From: Sediminicola sp047612485
GTDB taxonomy: Bacteria; Bacteroidota; Bacteroidia; Flavobacteriales; Flavobacteriaceae
Length of the DNA stretch: 64,000 nt
Assembly (NCBI GenBank): GCA_047612485.1
Contig: JBLGAT010000005.1
Span: 5,381 to 69,380, forward strand
Direction of reading: 5' to 3'
Part shown: one piece after another, positions 17,987 through 25,822 of the stretch
How positions within the stretch are numbered: position 1 is the first letter of the stretch
How the letters are laid out: every line of letters begins with the position of its first letter
Program-made: the position numbers and the translations under genes
The notes under the pieces: model-generated
The model's input: only the letters and a program-made list of their open reading frames with translations
Databases searched by the model: none
What the model was told of the DNA's origin: nothing

Positions 17987-18451
17987 CTATTCTTCAACCC
18001 TTATCTTTGGATCTATATTAAAAGAACTTGTTCCAATGGAAAAGGCGATATTATAGGTATAGGATTTTCCCTTTTTCTCCTTTTCCACTTTTACCTTCAC
18101 CTTTTTCTTTCCATTGGAAAGTCTACCTGGCATTTGAGGCCTTCTAAATATATCGGAGCTGTTTACTTCATTTACGTAGCTGATCTCATCTATTTGTACC
18201 AAGGCTCCTGAGGAAGATACCCCTTCCCATTCTACAGTATCTCCTTCATTAACGAATATGGTAAAGTTTTTTTTGTCATTGATGTTTTCGGACACGGTAC
18301 CTGCACTTACGGAAAAAGAAAAGGCACCATTTTGATCTCCTGTATTTAATATTGTTGTGTTTACGTTTAAGGTTATGGTATGTGTTACTTGTGCATTTAG
18401 TGAGCAGGAGATAGTGGCCATAACAATAAAAAGCGAAATTGATGTTTTCAT
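17987..18451 (-). CDS. Small exported beta-rich protein paired with TPR-cyclase, second copy
   Basis: This protein of about 154 residues starts at an ATG giving a clear signal peptide (MKTSISLFIVMATISCSLNA), so it is exported. An ORF extension up to 18499 is less likely. The mature part is beta-rich, with an EGDTVEWEGV strand, a lysine/glutamate-rich stretch (about 115-132) and a C-terminal YNIAFSIG...DPKIRVEE. It shares the VEW, Y-I-x-F and DPK(I/L)RV pattern with the protein at 5751-6227, which is also directly upstream of a TPR-cyclase. Overall similarity is low. The module suggests functional coupling to the cyclase, but the role is unknown. Confidence 0.72.
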   Translation of the reverse strand: MKTSISLFIVMATISCSLNAQVTHTITLNVNTTILNTGDQNGAFSFSVSAGTVSENINDKKNFTIFVNEGDTVEWEGVSSSGALVQIDEISYVNEVNSSDIFRRPQMPGRLSNGKKKVKVKVEKEKKGKSYTYNIAFSIGTSSFNIDPKIRVEE

Positions 18452-18719
18452 ATAGTTGGTTTTAATGTTAGCTAGATAACATGTAAAATAAGTCCGCAAC
18501 TTAGGGGGAAGATTTGATGCGCTTAATTTACAAACAATTATGCCGAAGAGGGACGCTTATGAAATAACTGTTTACGACATATGAATATAGTTAAATTAAT
18601 TCAAATGTTTTTATCTAGTTGAGATTTTATGGAAATGGCCCTTTATGATTACTCATTTTCCCAAAACGCACTTGAACATTCAATAGGCTATTGCCTGTGA
18701 TCTAATGGGAAATTGACTT

Positions 18720-19283
18720 CTATTGATTTTTGTTTGGGCTTGGTACTACCTCTCCCTTATACCGAATAGAAAATCGATGGCTACTGTTCACATTAATGGT
18801 GCTGGAAAAATTTGGAGACAGGGTGATGAAAACTCTAAAGGATTCCGTTCTATTATCTATGTTAAAGCTAATTTCCTTGCTTTGTGTCTTTTCATTCTTT
18901 GTTACTTCATACTTTTCTGGAATGCCCTTGAATTGGATGGCATTGTCGGTAGTGGAATACCCACCACCCATCTGTCGCTCTCCAAAATAGGGTAAATAGG
19001 CTGATATGGTATCGCCCTCAAGCATTAAAAAGTTTGAATTTCCGATAAGGCTGATCTGACTCCCCGAACTACCTGCCGGTAAAAGTCCGGCGTTAGAGAT
19101 ACTGTTCAAGCTATTGGTCATTAAGGGCATGGCCCAATCGGATTGGATCTGGAATGATTTGGATGCTACCAGATCCTCCAATTGTTGTATTTGTGCCGCG
19201 GATGAGACCGTTTTGGAGGACGTACCGCAACCGATCAATATGGCCAACATCAATAAGGTTAAAATATTGATAATCAGTTTCAT
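18720..19283 (-). CDS. DUF4251 lipoprotein
   Basis: This 187-residue lipoprotein has the signal LLMLAILIGCGTSS (lipid-modified Cys19). The rest matches the DUF4251 family: LEDLVASKSFQIQSDWAMP, DTISAYLPYFGERQMGGGYS in the middle and FRVFITLSPNFSSTINVNSS near the end. Members are common in Bacteroidota envelopes and their function is unknown. It stands alone between the cyclase module and the BtpA gene. The assignment to the family is good; nothing can be said of its role. Confidence 0.85.
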   Translation of the reverse strand: MKLIINILTLLMLAILIGCGTSSKTVSSAAQIQQLEDLVASKSFQIQSDWAMPLMTNSLNSISNAGLLPAGSSGSQISLIGNSNFLMLEGDTISAYLPYFGERQMGGGYSTTDNAIQFKGIPEKYEVTKNEKTQSKEISFNIDNRTESFRVFITLSPNFSSTINVNSSHRFSIRYKGEVVPSPNKNQ

Positions 19284-19380
19284 AATTTCCTAATTTAATG
19301 TGCACTTATGAAGTTATATACATTTTTGGAATTTGTGTTTTAAAGTTTTTATAAAGTTTAAGGGTACGTTTTACAAAAGA

Positions 19381-20181
19381 TTATAATTTCCGTATAAGCT
19401 TCATAAATTCTGACACGCGGTTATTATTCAGTTCATTTCCCCAATATCCTTCCTTTTTGAAATAGGAACCAACGATCATGCCATTGCAGAGGGGCCAATA
19501 ATCGGAGATATTATCTATAGTGATCCCAGAGCCTATAAGGACGGGAATGGCAAGACCATTCAAAGTTTTTAATTCTTCAACGGAAGCCGCAACCCCGGTA
19601 TGGTCGCCCGTAACGATGATCCCATCGCTTAAGAAAAATTGTGCAGCTTTGGCCGTGTCCAACAGGGAGACATCTTTGGTGATGGCATGGGAGCTATGTT
19701 TCTTTTTTATATCAGTAAATAGGGCGATTCCATCAGCGCCTATTTTTTTCCGATAGCGCAGCAATTCTCCTGCTTGGGCCTCCATGATGCCTTCGTCGGC
19801 CACGTGGGCAAACACAAAACCTTCGGCCCGGATGAAATCTAGATCTGCCGCTTTGGCTGCGGCTAGAGCTTCCCTATTGGCCCCCGCCAATATTTGGATG
19901 CCCACAGGGAGTTTTGTTCTTTGTTTTATAAGATACCCTATTAAGGTCATTATGGAGCTTATTTCATGGTCTACACTGCCCTTTAGATAGGGAACATCGT
20001 GCATGTTTTCTATCATGATGGCATCTATCCCTGCTTTTTTGTAAATCTCCGCTTCTTGCAAGGCTGCATTTATAATATCGGAAGCATTCAAGGTATTCTT
20101 TGGAGTCCCTGGCAAGGCCTTAAGATGGATCATGCCTATAATTGGCTTTATGTCCTTAAAAATTGATTTAAATTTCTCCAT
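19381..20181 (-). CDS. BtpA/SgcQ family TIM-barrel protein
   Basis: This 266-residue cytoplasmic protein is of the BtpA family. Signatures are PIIGMIHLKALPGTP at the N-terminus, GIDAIMIENMHDVPY, QILAGANREALAAAKA, DFIRAEGFVFAHVADEG and the C-terminal phosphate-binding type loop VLIGSGITIDN. BtpA was first linked to photosystem I biogenesis in cyanobacteria, but most bacterial members sit in carbohydrate or nucleoside loci and may be aldolase-like enzymes. It is transcribed divergently from psuK/psuG, with starts 66 bases apart, which suggests a link to pseudouridine or ribose-phosphate metabolism. That link is inferred from position only. Confidence 0.88.
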   Translation of the reverse strand: MEKFKSIFKDIKPIIGMIHLKALPGTPKNTLNASDIINAALQEAEIYKKAGIDAIMIENMHDVPYLKGSVDHEISSIMTLIGYLIKQRTKLPVGIQILAGANREALAAAKAADLDFIRAEGFVFAHVADEGIMEAQAGELLRYRKKIGADGIALFTDIKKKHSSHAITKDVSLLDTAKAAQFFLSDGIIVTGDHTGVAASVEELKTLNGLAIPVLIGSGITIDNISDYWPLCNGMIVGSYFKKEGYWGNELNNNRVSEFMKLIRKL

Positions 20182-20247
20182 AGAAATCTATCTAGTTCCC
20201 TTAAAATTACGTAAATTTAAGAAGGTATTAATCTAATTATCAGAAAG

Positions 20248-21168
20248 ATGTCCAATATTCCCAAAGTAACGGTGATTGGTGGCTCCAACATAGATTTAAT
20301 AGGTGTAGCCACAGAAAAATTGATTTTTCAGGATTCCAATATTGGTTCGATTGATACTATTCTTGGAGGGGTCGGTCGAAATATTGCCGAAAATTTAAAA
20401 CATCTGAAATTTGATGTTGACTTTTTAAGTGTTTTTGCTGATGATGAGTTCTCCAAAACCTTAAAAAAATCCTGTAAAGAGTTCGGTATTTCCATTGAAC
20501 ACAGTCTGACCGTAAAAAATAGTAGGACCTCCCTTTATGTGGCCATTATGGACCATTACCACGATCTGGCCTTGGCCCTTTCGGCCATGGATATTTACGA
20601 TGATATTCCCGATAGCTTTATCTTGGATAAATTGGATGTTATCGGCAAAAATGAATATTGTGTTTTGGAAACCAATCTACCAGTTTCCATTTTGGAGCTG
20701 GTCACAGAAAAACTTCCCAACACCAAATTTGCCTTAGAGGCCGTATCTGCAAAAAAAGCCTTGAAAGGATTATCCATCATTGATAGATTACACATATTAA
20801 AGTGCAATGCAAAGGAAGCGGAATTGTTGAGCAACATGACCGTACAATATGAAAGTGATTTCGAAAAGATGATTGAACACTTTTTGGGGATGGGCGTAAA
20901 AAAAGTATTCATTACCCTGGGGAAGGATGGAGTGGCCTATGGGGACGAAAATGAAATCTTTATCAACAAAAACAATATCCTTATTCCTGTCAATACCATC
21001 GGTGCTGGCGATGCTTTTATGGCCGGACTCATCTATGGAGAAACCAAGGGATTGGATCTATACGACATGGTGAACTTTGCCACTGGATGTGCCCAAATCA
21101 CTATTCAGCATAAAAATGCCGTTCATCCTGAAATATGTGAACAAATGGTTTTAAAGACCATGCAATGA
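20248..21168 (+). CDS. psuK: Pseudouridine kinase (PfkB family)
   Basis: This 306-residue PfkB-family kinase has the N-terminal GGSNIDLIGVA and GGVGRNIAENL substrate-side motifs, and the C-terminal ATP/anion-hole motif NTIGAGDAFMAGLIYG with catalytic Asp. PfkB kinases have many substrates, but the four-base overlap (ATGA) with a convincing PsuG strongly favours pseudouridine kinase, which phosphorylates pseudouridine to pseudouridine 5-prime-phosphate. A divergent BtpA gene lies upstream. The PfkB assignment is certain; the substrate rests on context. Confidence 0.88.
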   Translation: MSNIPKVTVIGGSNIDLIGVATEKLIFQDSNIGSIDTILGGVGRNIAENLKHLKFDVDFLSVFADDEFSKTLKKSCKEFGISIEHSLTVKNSRTSLYVAIMDHYHDLALALSAMDIYDDIPDSFILDKLDVIGKNEYCVLETNLPVSILELVTEKLPNTKFALEAVSAKKALKGLSIIDRLHILKCNAKEAELLSNMTVQYESDFEKMIEHFLGMGVKKVFITLGKDGVAYGDENEIFINKNNILIPVNTIGAGDAFMAGLIYGETKGLDLYDMVNFATGCAQITIQHKNAVHPEICEQMVLKTMQ

Positions 21169-22085
21169 TCGCGACCTTATTGGACATTCATTCAGAAGTA
21201 AAAAATGCATTATATAAAGGGCTGCCCATTGTGGCATTGGAATCCACGATAATCTCCCACGGAATGCCCTATCCTCAAAATTTGGAAACCGCATTACAGG
21301 TTGAACAAATCCTAAGAGAAAATGGGGTTGTACCCGCCACAACGGCCCTAATGAATGGAAAGATAAAAGTGGGGTTGACAGAAAAGGAACTTAAATACCT
21401 AGCCAAGTCGGGACCAAAAGTTGAAAAAGCTAGTCGTAGAGACCTTCCATACCTTTTGTCAAAGAATATAGATGGGGCTACCACCGTGGCATCCACTATG
21501 ATAGCCGCCCATTTGGCTGGAATAAAAATTATGGCAACTGGAGGTATTGGCGGGGTACACCGAGGGGCTGCAGAAAGCTTTGATATTTCAGCAGATTTAC
21601 AAGAGTTGGCACATACCAATGTTGCCGTGGTCTGTGCAGGAATCAAATCGGTTCTTGATATAGGCTTAACGTTAGAGTATCTGGAAACTTATGGGGTACC
21701 CGTTATTGGTTATAAAACTTCTGAATTACCCGCCTTCTACACCCAAAAGAGCGGTTTTAAGGTGAATTACCGGATGGACAGCCCCATGGAGGTCGCTAAA
21801 ATGTTAAAAATAAAGTGGGGTCTTTCCTTACATGGTGGCGTGTTGATAGCAAATCCCATTCCGAAGGAGAAGGAACTGGCATTTGAGGTAATGCACAGGG
21901 CCATTGAACAGGCACTTCTGGCAGAGCAAAAATTAGGCATAAAAGGAAAAGAAAGCACCCCCTTTCTTTTGGGCAGGGTTAAGGAATTAACTAGCGGCTC
22001 CAGCCTAGAGGCCAATATTGAGTTGGTCTATAACAATGTTAGATTGGCTGCAGCCATAGCCAAGGAATATATACAACAGGAATAA
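21165..22085 (+). CDS. psuG: Pseudouridine-5'-phosphate glycosidase
   Basis: This 306-residue protein closely fits PsuG. Diagnostic blocks are ALESTIISHGMPYPQN (31-46 region with catalytic Glu), the lysine-containing VEKASRRDLP, DGATTVASTM, GIKIMATGGIGGVHRGA, CAGIKSVLDIGLTLEYLETYGV and a C-terminal LLGRVKELTSG. It cleaves the C-C glycosidic bond of pseudouridine 5-prime-phosphate to uracil and ribose 5-phosphate, completing pseudouridine breakdown begun by PsuK. It overlaps psuK by four bases. No dedicated pseudouridine transporter is seen adjacent. Confidence 0.95.
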   Translation: MIATLLDIHSEVKNALYKGLPIVALESTIISHGMPYPQNLETALQVEQILRENGVVPATTALMNGKIKVGLTEKELKYLAKSGPKVEKASRRDLPYLLSKNIDGATTVASTMIAAHLAGIKIMATGGIGGVHRGAAESFDISADLQELAHTNVAVVCAGIKSVLDIGLTLEYLETYGVPVIGYKTSELPAFYTQKSGFKVNYRMDSPMEVAKMLKIKWGLSLHGGVLIANPIPKEKELAFEVMHRAIEQALLAEQKLGIKGKESTPFLLGRVKELTSGSSLEANIELVYNNVRLAAAIAKEYIQQE

Positions 22086-22167
22086 AATTTTTCTGAATTT
22101 TAGGGTAGAAAATGTATAAAAATGCATCTTTGACAAATAATTAAATTGCAAGACTAGCGTATTCTCC

Positions 22168-22752
22168 ATGCTTGAAACCAATCACCTACACTTTAAGATC
22201 TACAAACCTTTTGGTATGCTCAGCCAGATGGGATCCAATGATCCCAAGGAAGCTCGGAGTAAACAATTTTTAGGCGAACTCTTTGAATTTCCAGATGGGA
22301 TTATGCCCATTGGCCGTTTGGATGAAAAATCTGAAGGGCTACTGTTCATGACTACAGATGGGAAATTGAGTGATGCCATTAATCGATCTGGGGTAGAAAA
22401 GGAATATTACGCCCAATTGGATGGGGAGATTACCGATGAGGCTGTTAGAAATTTACAAATTGGCGTAGAAATAGGCTTTGCGGGTAAAAGATATGTGACC
22501 AAACCATGTGGGGCATTAAAAATTAAGGCTCCTCACCCACTTTCCGAACCAGATCAGAGTCTGCGGATAGGAAGGCATAGGGCCACTTCTTGGATCAGCA
22601 TTGTATTGACCGAGGGAAAGTTTAGACAAGTGCGTAAAATGACTGCGGCTGTAGGGTTTCCTACCTTGAGATTGGTACGGGTTAGAATAGGCACCACTAC
22701 GTTGAAAGATCTTGCCCCTGGTGATGTTAAAGAGACCAGTATATCTCTTTAA
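22168..22752 (+). CDS. rluE: rRNA pseudouridine synthase (RluE/RsuA type)
   Basis: This 194-residue pseudouridine synthase of the RsuA/RluB/E/F family lacks the N-terminal S4 domain. It has KIYKPFGMLSQ at the start, the catalytic Asp in PIGRLDEKSEGLLFMTTDG, the Tyr-containing VEKEYYAQLDG, and the C-terminal LTEGKFRQVRKMTAAVGFPT. Its length and missing S4 domain agree with RluE, which modifies 23S rRNA at U2457 in E. coli. It follows psuG by 82 bases on the same strand, so a pseudouridine-making enzyme sits beside pseudouridine-degrading ones. The family is certain; the exact rRNA target is inferred. Confidence 0.9.
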   Translation: MLETNHLHFKIYKPFGMLSQMGSNDPKEARSKQFLGELFEFPDGIMPIGRLDEKSEGLLFMTTDGKLSDAINRSGVEKEYYAQLDGEITDEAVRNLQIGVEIGFAGKRYVTKPCGALKIKAPHPLSEPDQSLRIGRHRATSWISIVLTEGKFRQVRKMTAAVGFPTLRLVRVRIGTTTLKDLAPGDVKETSISL

Positions 22753-22829
22753 AGTCAATGTAGTGCTTTAGAGAAGTAAAGTGCCTTTTAATAAACTAAT
22801 AAGTGAGGTTTTATTGGTGAATTTTAGAG

Positions 22830-23390
22830 CTATTTTTTACCATAGTTTTTAGAAAACACGGTTTCAAATTGATTATCGTCCTTCATGTATTTTGCCGTAG
22901 CTGAAATTGCCAATTCTATCCCAGGTTCTAAAACGGTATAGTGCGCCATAACAATGACAGGTTTTCCTTCTTCATCAAAATGAAGAGGTGTTGAATTTTG
23001 AATTAGTTGGACATAGGCACCGATCCATTTTTTACATGGTAATTATAGGTATAACACATATATTTTCGTTCTTCCAAAGGAATCTTTTTCAATGTGAATG
23101 CCATTATGTCCTGTAAGGCTTCCAAATAACTTTTTAGATCTTCTGGATGGATAAGACTCCAAAAAAAAATAGGTCATCCCTTTCTACTTCATTTCCTGTG
23201 GCTTTATCCCAATACATGCTTCAAAATTCTTACTCATAAAATCAAAGGATAATTTGGTGGTATTTATTAAAGAGAAAAAGGTGGAGTTGTAAGGCATATA
23301 CGCATCTAGTTCCGTAAGTTTTTTTATTTGATGATCCGATAGGACCTCACCATATGATTTGAATATACGGTTTGTACGGAACCCTAGATA
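22830..23390 (-). pseudogene. PAS/LuxR-type regulator fragment, frameshifted and truncated
   Basis: The minus strand reads in pieces as the sensor part of a Bacteroidota LuxR-type regulator. It runs from YGEVLSDHQIKKLTELDAYM through LSFDFMSKNFEACIGIKP, then a break near 23190, then HPEDLKSYLEALQDIMAFTL and KKIPLEERKYMCYTYNYHVK, then another break near 23010. It ends with EPGIELAISATAKYMKDDNQ and a stop at 22830. The C-terminal LuxR helix-turn-helix expected after this point is missing, and rluE ends 77 bases further on. No start codon precedes the fragment: it begins right at the GreB-like gene's stop. It is a dead regulator relic. The family call depends on memory of similar PAS-LuxR proteins. 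Confidence 0.7.
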
Positions 23391-23894
23391 TTAGGGGTAT
23401 TCAATTTTTAGGATTTCAAAGACCCTATTCCCATTTTTCAATATTAAGGTTGCCTTCTCCCCTACTGTTTTATGGTTCAGGATTTTGGCCAAGGGTGCGG
23501 TAAATGCAATTTTACCCTTGGAGATATCAGCTTCATCCACTCCCACAATCTGAAGGGTCTGTAATTTTCCGGTTCCATTGATTTTCAATTGCAACTTGGC
23601 ACCAAATCGCACGCTCTCTTTCTTTTGACTTTCAAGGTCAATAGGTCTGGCACTATGTATTCTGTCATTTAATAAATGGAGTTTTCCATTCAGAACCAAT
23701 AACGCAATTCGTCTTTCATTGGCATCTTCAATGTCCAATTTTCCGCGTTCTTCTAAAAGCATTTCTTTTTCATCCAATAGAATTTGTAATCCCATAGGGG
23801 TTACATAATTGGTTTCCCCGATAGGCAAGTGTGCTCTCGGAGAAATTTTAGGTATTTCTTCTTGGTCATCTTCCTTAACAAAGGCTCTACTCAT
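23391..23894 (-). CDS. GreA/GreB-family transcription elongation factor
   Basis: This 167-residue protein starts MSRAFVKEDDQEEIP, as GreB-like factors of this group do. The N-terminal region (about 30-85) should form the coiled coil that enters the RNA polymerase secondary channel, and the C-terminal half is the FKBP-like domain (VGVDEADISKGKIAFTAPLA, then KTVGEKATLIL). The acidic tip residues that coordinate Mg for transcript cleavage may be DIEDANE, but the coiled-coil region is atypical (LNGKLHLLNDRIHSA). It may therefore rescue backtracked polymerase or modulate it otherwise. It sits alone, directly after the decayed regulator. Confidence 0.85.
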   Translation of the reverse strand: MSRAFVKEDDQEEIPKISPRAHLPIGETNYVTPMGLQILLDEKEMLLEERGKLDIEDANERRIALLVLNGKLHLLNDRIHSARPIDLESQKKESVRFGAKLQLKINGTGKLQTLQIVGVDEADISKGKIAFTAPLAKILNHKTVGEKATLILKNGNRVFEILKIEYP

Positions 23895-23955
23895 AAATTT
23901 TATTTATTCATTACCTTAAAATAGACAAAAACAAGGACGAATCCAAGTCAAACGC

Positions 23956-24651
23956 CTAGTCCTTGAACGCACTAAGTTCTGTAATGGGGGTAATCTCCAA
24001 TTTCCCGAATTCAACTTCAGATCCCTCGGCCTGCAAGGCAATCTGTCCATTGCTCACCGTTGCATTGTACCCATAGTTTGCCAATGTACCATTGACCCAA
24101 ACTTTGATTTCATTTTTAAGACATTCGATCACCATGGTATTCCATTCGCCCAAAGGTTTTTCCAAGCCGTTGGTCAAATTTTGAATGTGCCTGTTGGTCC
24201 CCTCTGTAATTCCCCAAGATTCTTTTGGACCTCTTCGCTCTACCATGTTGTCCGCAGTAATATCTTCCATAATGACCCAGAAGTCACCTGCATTTCCATG
24301 TTCCATTTGTACCTCTATGGATTTTGGGAACATTTGGTACAGGGCCCTTGGTGTGGACGCATGCACCAATATCCCACAATTTCCAGGCTCTCCCGTAAAG
24401 CGGTATTCAATATCCAAGCGATAATCTTTATATTCCGCATCCGTGATAAGATGACCTCTTGGTGTTCCAAGACTCACCAAATTCCCATCGCGAATGATGA
24501 AGGGATTTATTGTATTGGGAACGGTATCCATTTCAGGTACATCTACTTGCCAGCCCTCCAAGTTTTGACCATTAAAAAGAGGGACTGTTGTTTGGGAATT
24601 ACAGGCAACTATTGTCAAAATTATGGAGAAAAGAAATAGTAGTTTTTTCAT
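23956..24651 (-). CDS. DUF1080 (3-keto-disaccharide hydrolase-type) lipoprotein
   Basis: This 231-residue lipoprotein has the signal LFSIILTIVACNSQ and one concanavalin-like DUF1080 domain. Family blocks are PLFNGQNLEGWQVD, GHLITDAEYKDYRLDIEYRF, NCGILVHASTP, IEVQMEHGNAGDFWVI and GQIALQAEGSEVEFGKLEI. Characterised DUF1080 proteins act on 3-keto-glycosides or bind glycans. It is the last gene of a run that includes a D-threonine-aldolase-like enzyme 22 bases upstream and a GltS-like carrier, so it probably belongs to a small catabolic operon. The substrate is unknown. Confidence 0.9.
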   Translation of the reverse strand: MKKLLFLFSIILTIVACNSQTTVPLFNGQNLEGWQVDVPEMDTVPNTINPFIIRDGNLVSLGTPRGHLITDAEYKDYRLDIEYRFTGEPGNCGILVHASTPRALYQMFPKSIEVQMEHGNAGDFWVIMEDITADNMVERRGPKESWGITEGTNRHIQNLTNGLEKPLGEWNTMVIECLKNEIKVWVNGTLANYGYNATVSNGQIALQAEGSEVEFGKLEITPITELSAFKD

Positions 24652-24673
24652 GGAATTATAAATTATCGCTTAA

Positions 24674-25801
24674 TTAAATGTTGATTTTTCTTTTGCGGGC
24701 GGTTATGTGCCATGTGTCCACTTTGTAACCATTTTCGATGACCGCAACCTCGTCATATAGGTTAATGGTGGGGCAAATATGATAGGGTACGCCATAGAAG
24801 ACATCGCCAACCTCTATCCCATCCCAATCCTTGACCCTAAGGACTCCGTGTTCTTCGCTTTGGGAAAGTAGCTCATAATCCGAAAGATTCAGAAACTTCA
24901 CTCGATTTTGAATTGGATTTTCCGCGGCCACCCCTTTATGTCCTAGATCCAATGTTATGACCCCTTTTTTTGGTTTGGAAATGACGCGCGTGACCAAAAG
25001 GGCAGCATATTTAAATTCTTGTTCCCCCATTTTGTCGCCATAGCCCCAATCCCAAAGCAAACAGGTGCCGGGGCTACAAATCCGGCTTTTATTCAATAAA
25101 TGTGCCGTAAAGGACGGCGTACCACCACAAATGAGCAGAAAGTTGGGGTCTTCCTCTTTTAATTGGCTGTACAGGGTATTGATCTGTGTAAGGCCATGCT
25201 CTATCTCCTCCATTCTTTTTTGAAAGTCGCTGTTCCTTATATGTCCGTCATATACGTGCAACCCTCTAAAATAAAGACTTTTAAGTTTCTTTACTTCTAA
25301 GATAAGTTGATCTAATCCACTTCCCATTTCCATCCCGGAACGATCCATGCCGTTATTGATATCTATGAAAATTTCGATTTGCAAATTATTATTCTTAGCC
25401 ACTTCATTTAACAGTTGTGCAGAAGCCACATTATCTATTATGGTTGAGAATACCGTATTAGGATAATGTTGTATTAACGTAGCGAATCGCACAATTTTGG
25501 GTCCCACCAATTGATGGGCCAATAAAATAGCCGTTGCCCCTTCCTCTGCCGCAATTTCAGCTTCCGCAATTGTTGAGGACTTAAACCTCGTAATGCCAGC
25601 GGATATCATTTGGGCTATGACCTTGGGCATTTTGTTTGTTTTAACATGGGGCATCAACCTAGAAACATCATTGCCCACCATGGCCTTCATCTTTTGAATA
25701 TTGAACAGTAAATGCTCCTTGTATAGGGCAATGGACGGGGAATCCAATTCCTCCACATTGTTGATAAGGTACCAGTCTGATGCTAAATTGGCATGGTTCA
25801 T
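24674..25801 (-). CDS. D-threonine aldolase-like PLP enzyme (alanine racemase N-terminal fold)
   Basis: This 375-residue fold-type III PLP enzyme of the D-threonine aldolase family has a barrel domain with the PLP lysine at Lys54 in LMPHVKTNKMP. Further blocks are IDINNGMDRSGM, LHVYDGHIRN and LICGGTPSFTAH. The C-terminal beta domain ends with the metal-binding type motif PYHICPTINLYDE. It should retro-aldol-cleave a D-3-hydroxyamino acid or act as a D-amino acid lyase, usually with a divalent metal. It lies between a GltS-like carrier (21 bases upstream) and a DUF1080 lipoprotein, which suggests uptake followed by catabolism of an amino acid derivative. Confidence 0.88.
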   Translation of the reverse strand: MNHANLASDWYLINNVEELDSPSIALYKEHLLFNIQKMKAMVGNDVSRLMPHVKTNKMPKVIAQMISAGITRFKSSTIAEAEIAAEEGATAILLAHQLVGPKIVRFATLIQHYPNTVFSTIIDNVASAQLLNEVAKNNNLQIEIFIDINNGMDRSGMEMGSGLDQLILEVKKLKSLYFRGLHVYDGHIRNSDFQKRMEEIEHGLTQINTLYSQLKEEDPNFLLICGGTPSFTAHLLNKSRICSPGTCLLWDWGYGDKMGEQEFKYAALLVTRVISKPKKGVITLDLGHKGVAAENPIQNRVKFLNLSDYELLSQSEEHGVLRVKDWDGIEVGDVFYGVPYHICPTINLYDEVAVIENGYKVDTWHITARKRKINI

Positions 25802-25822
25802 AGGTTCTACATGTTTTGAAAG

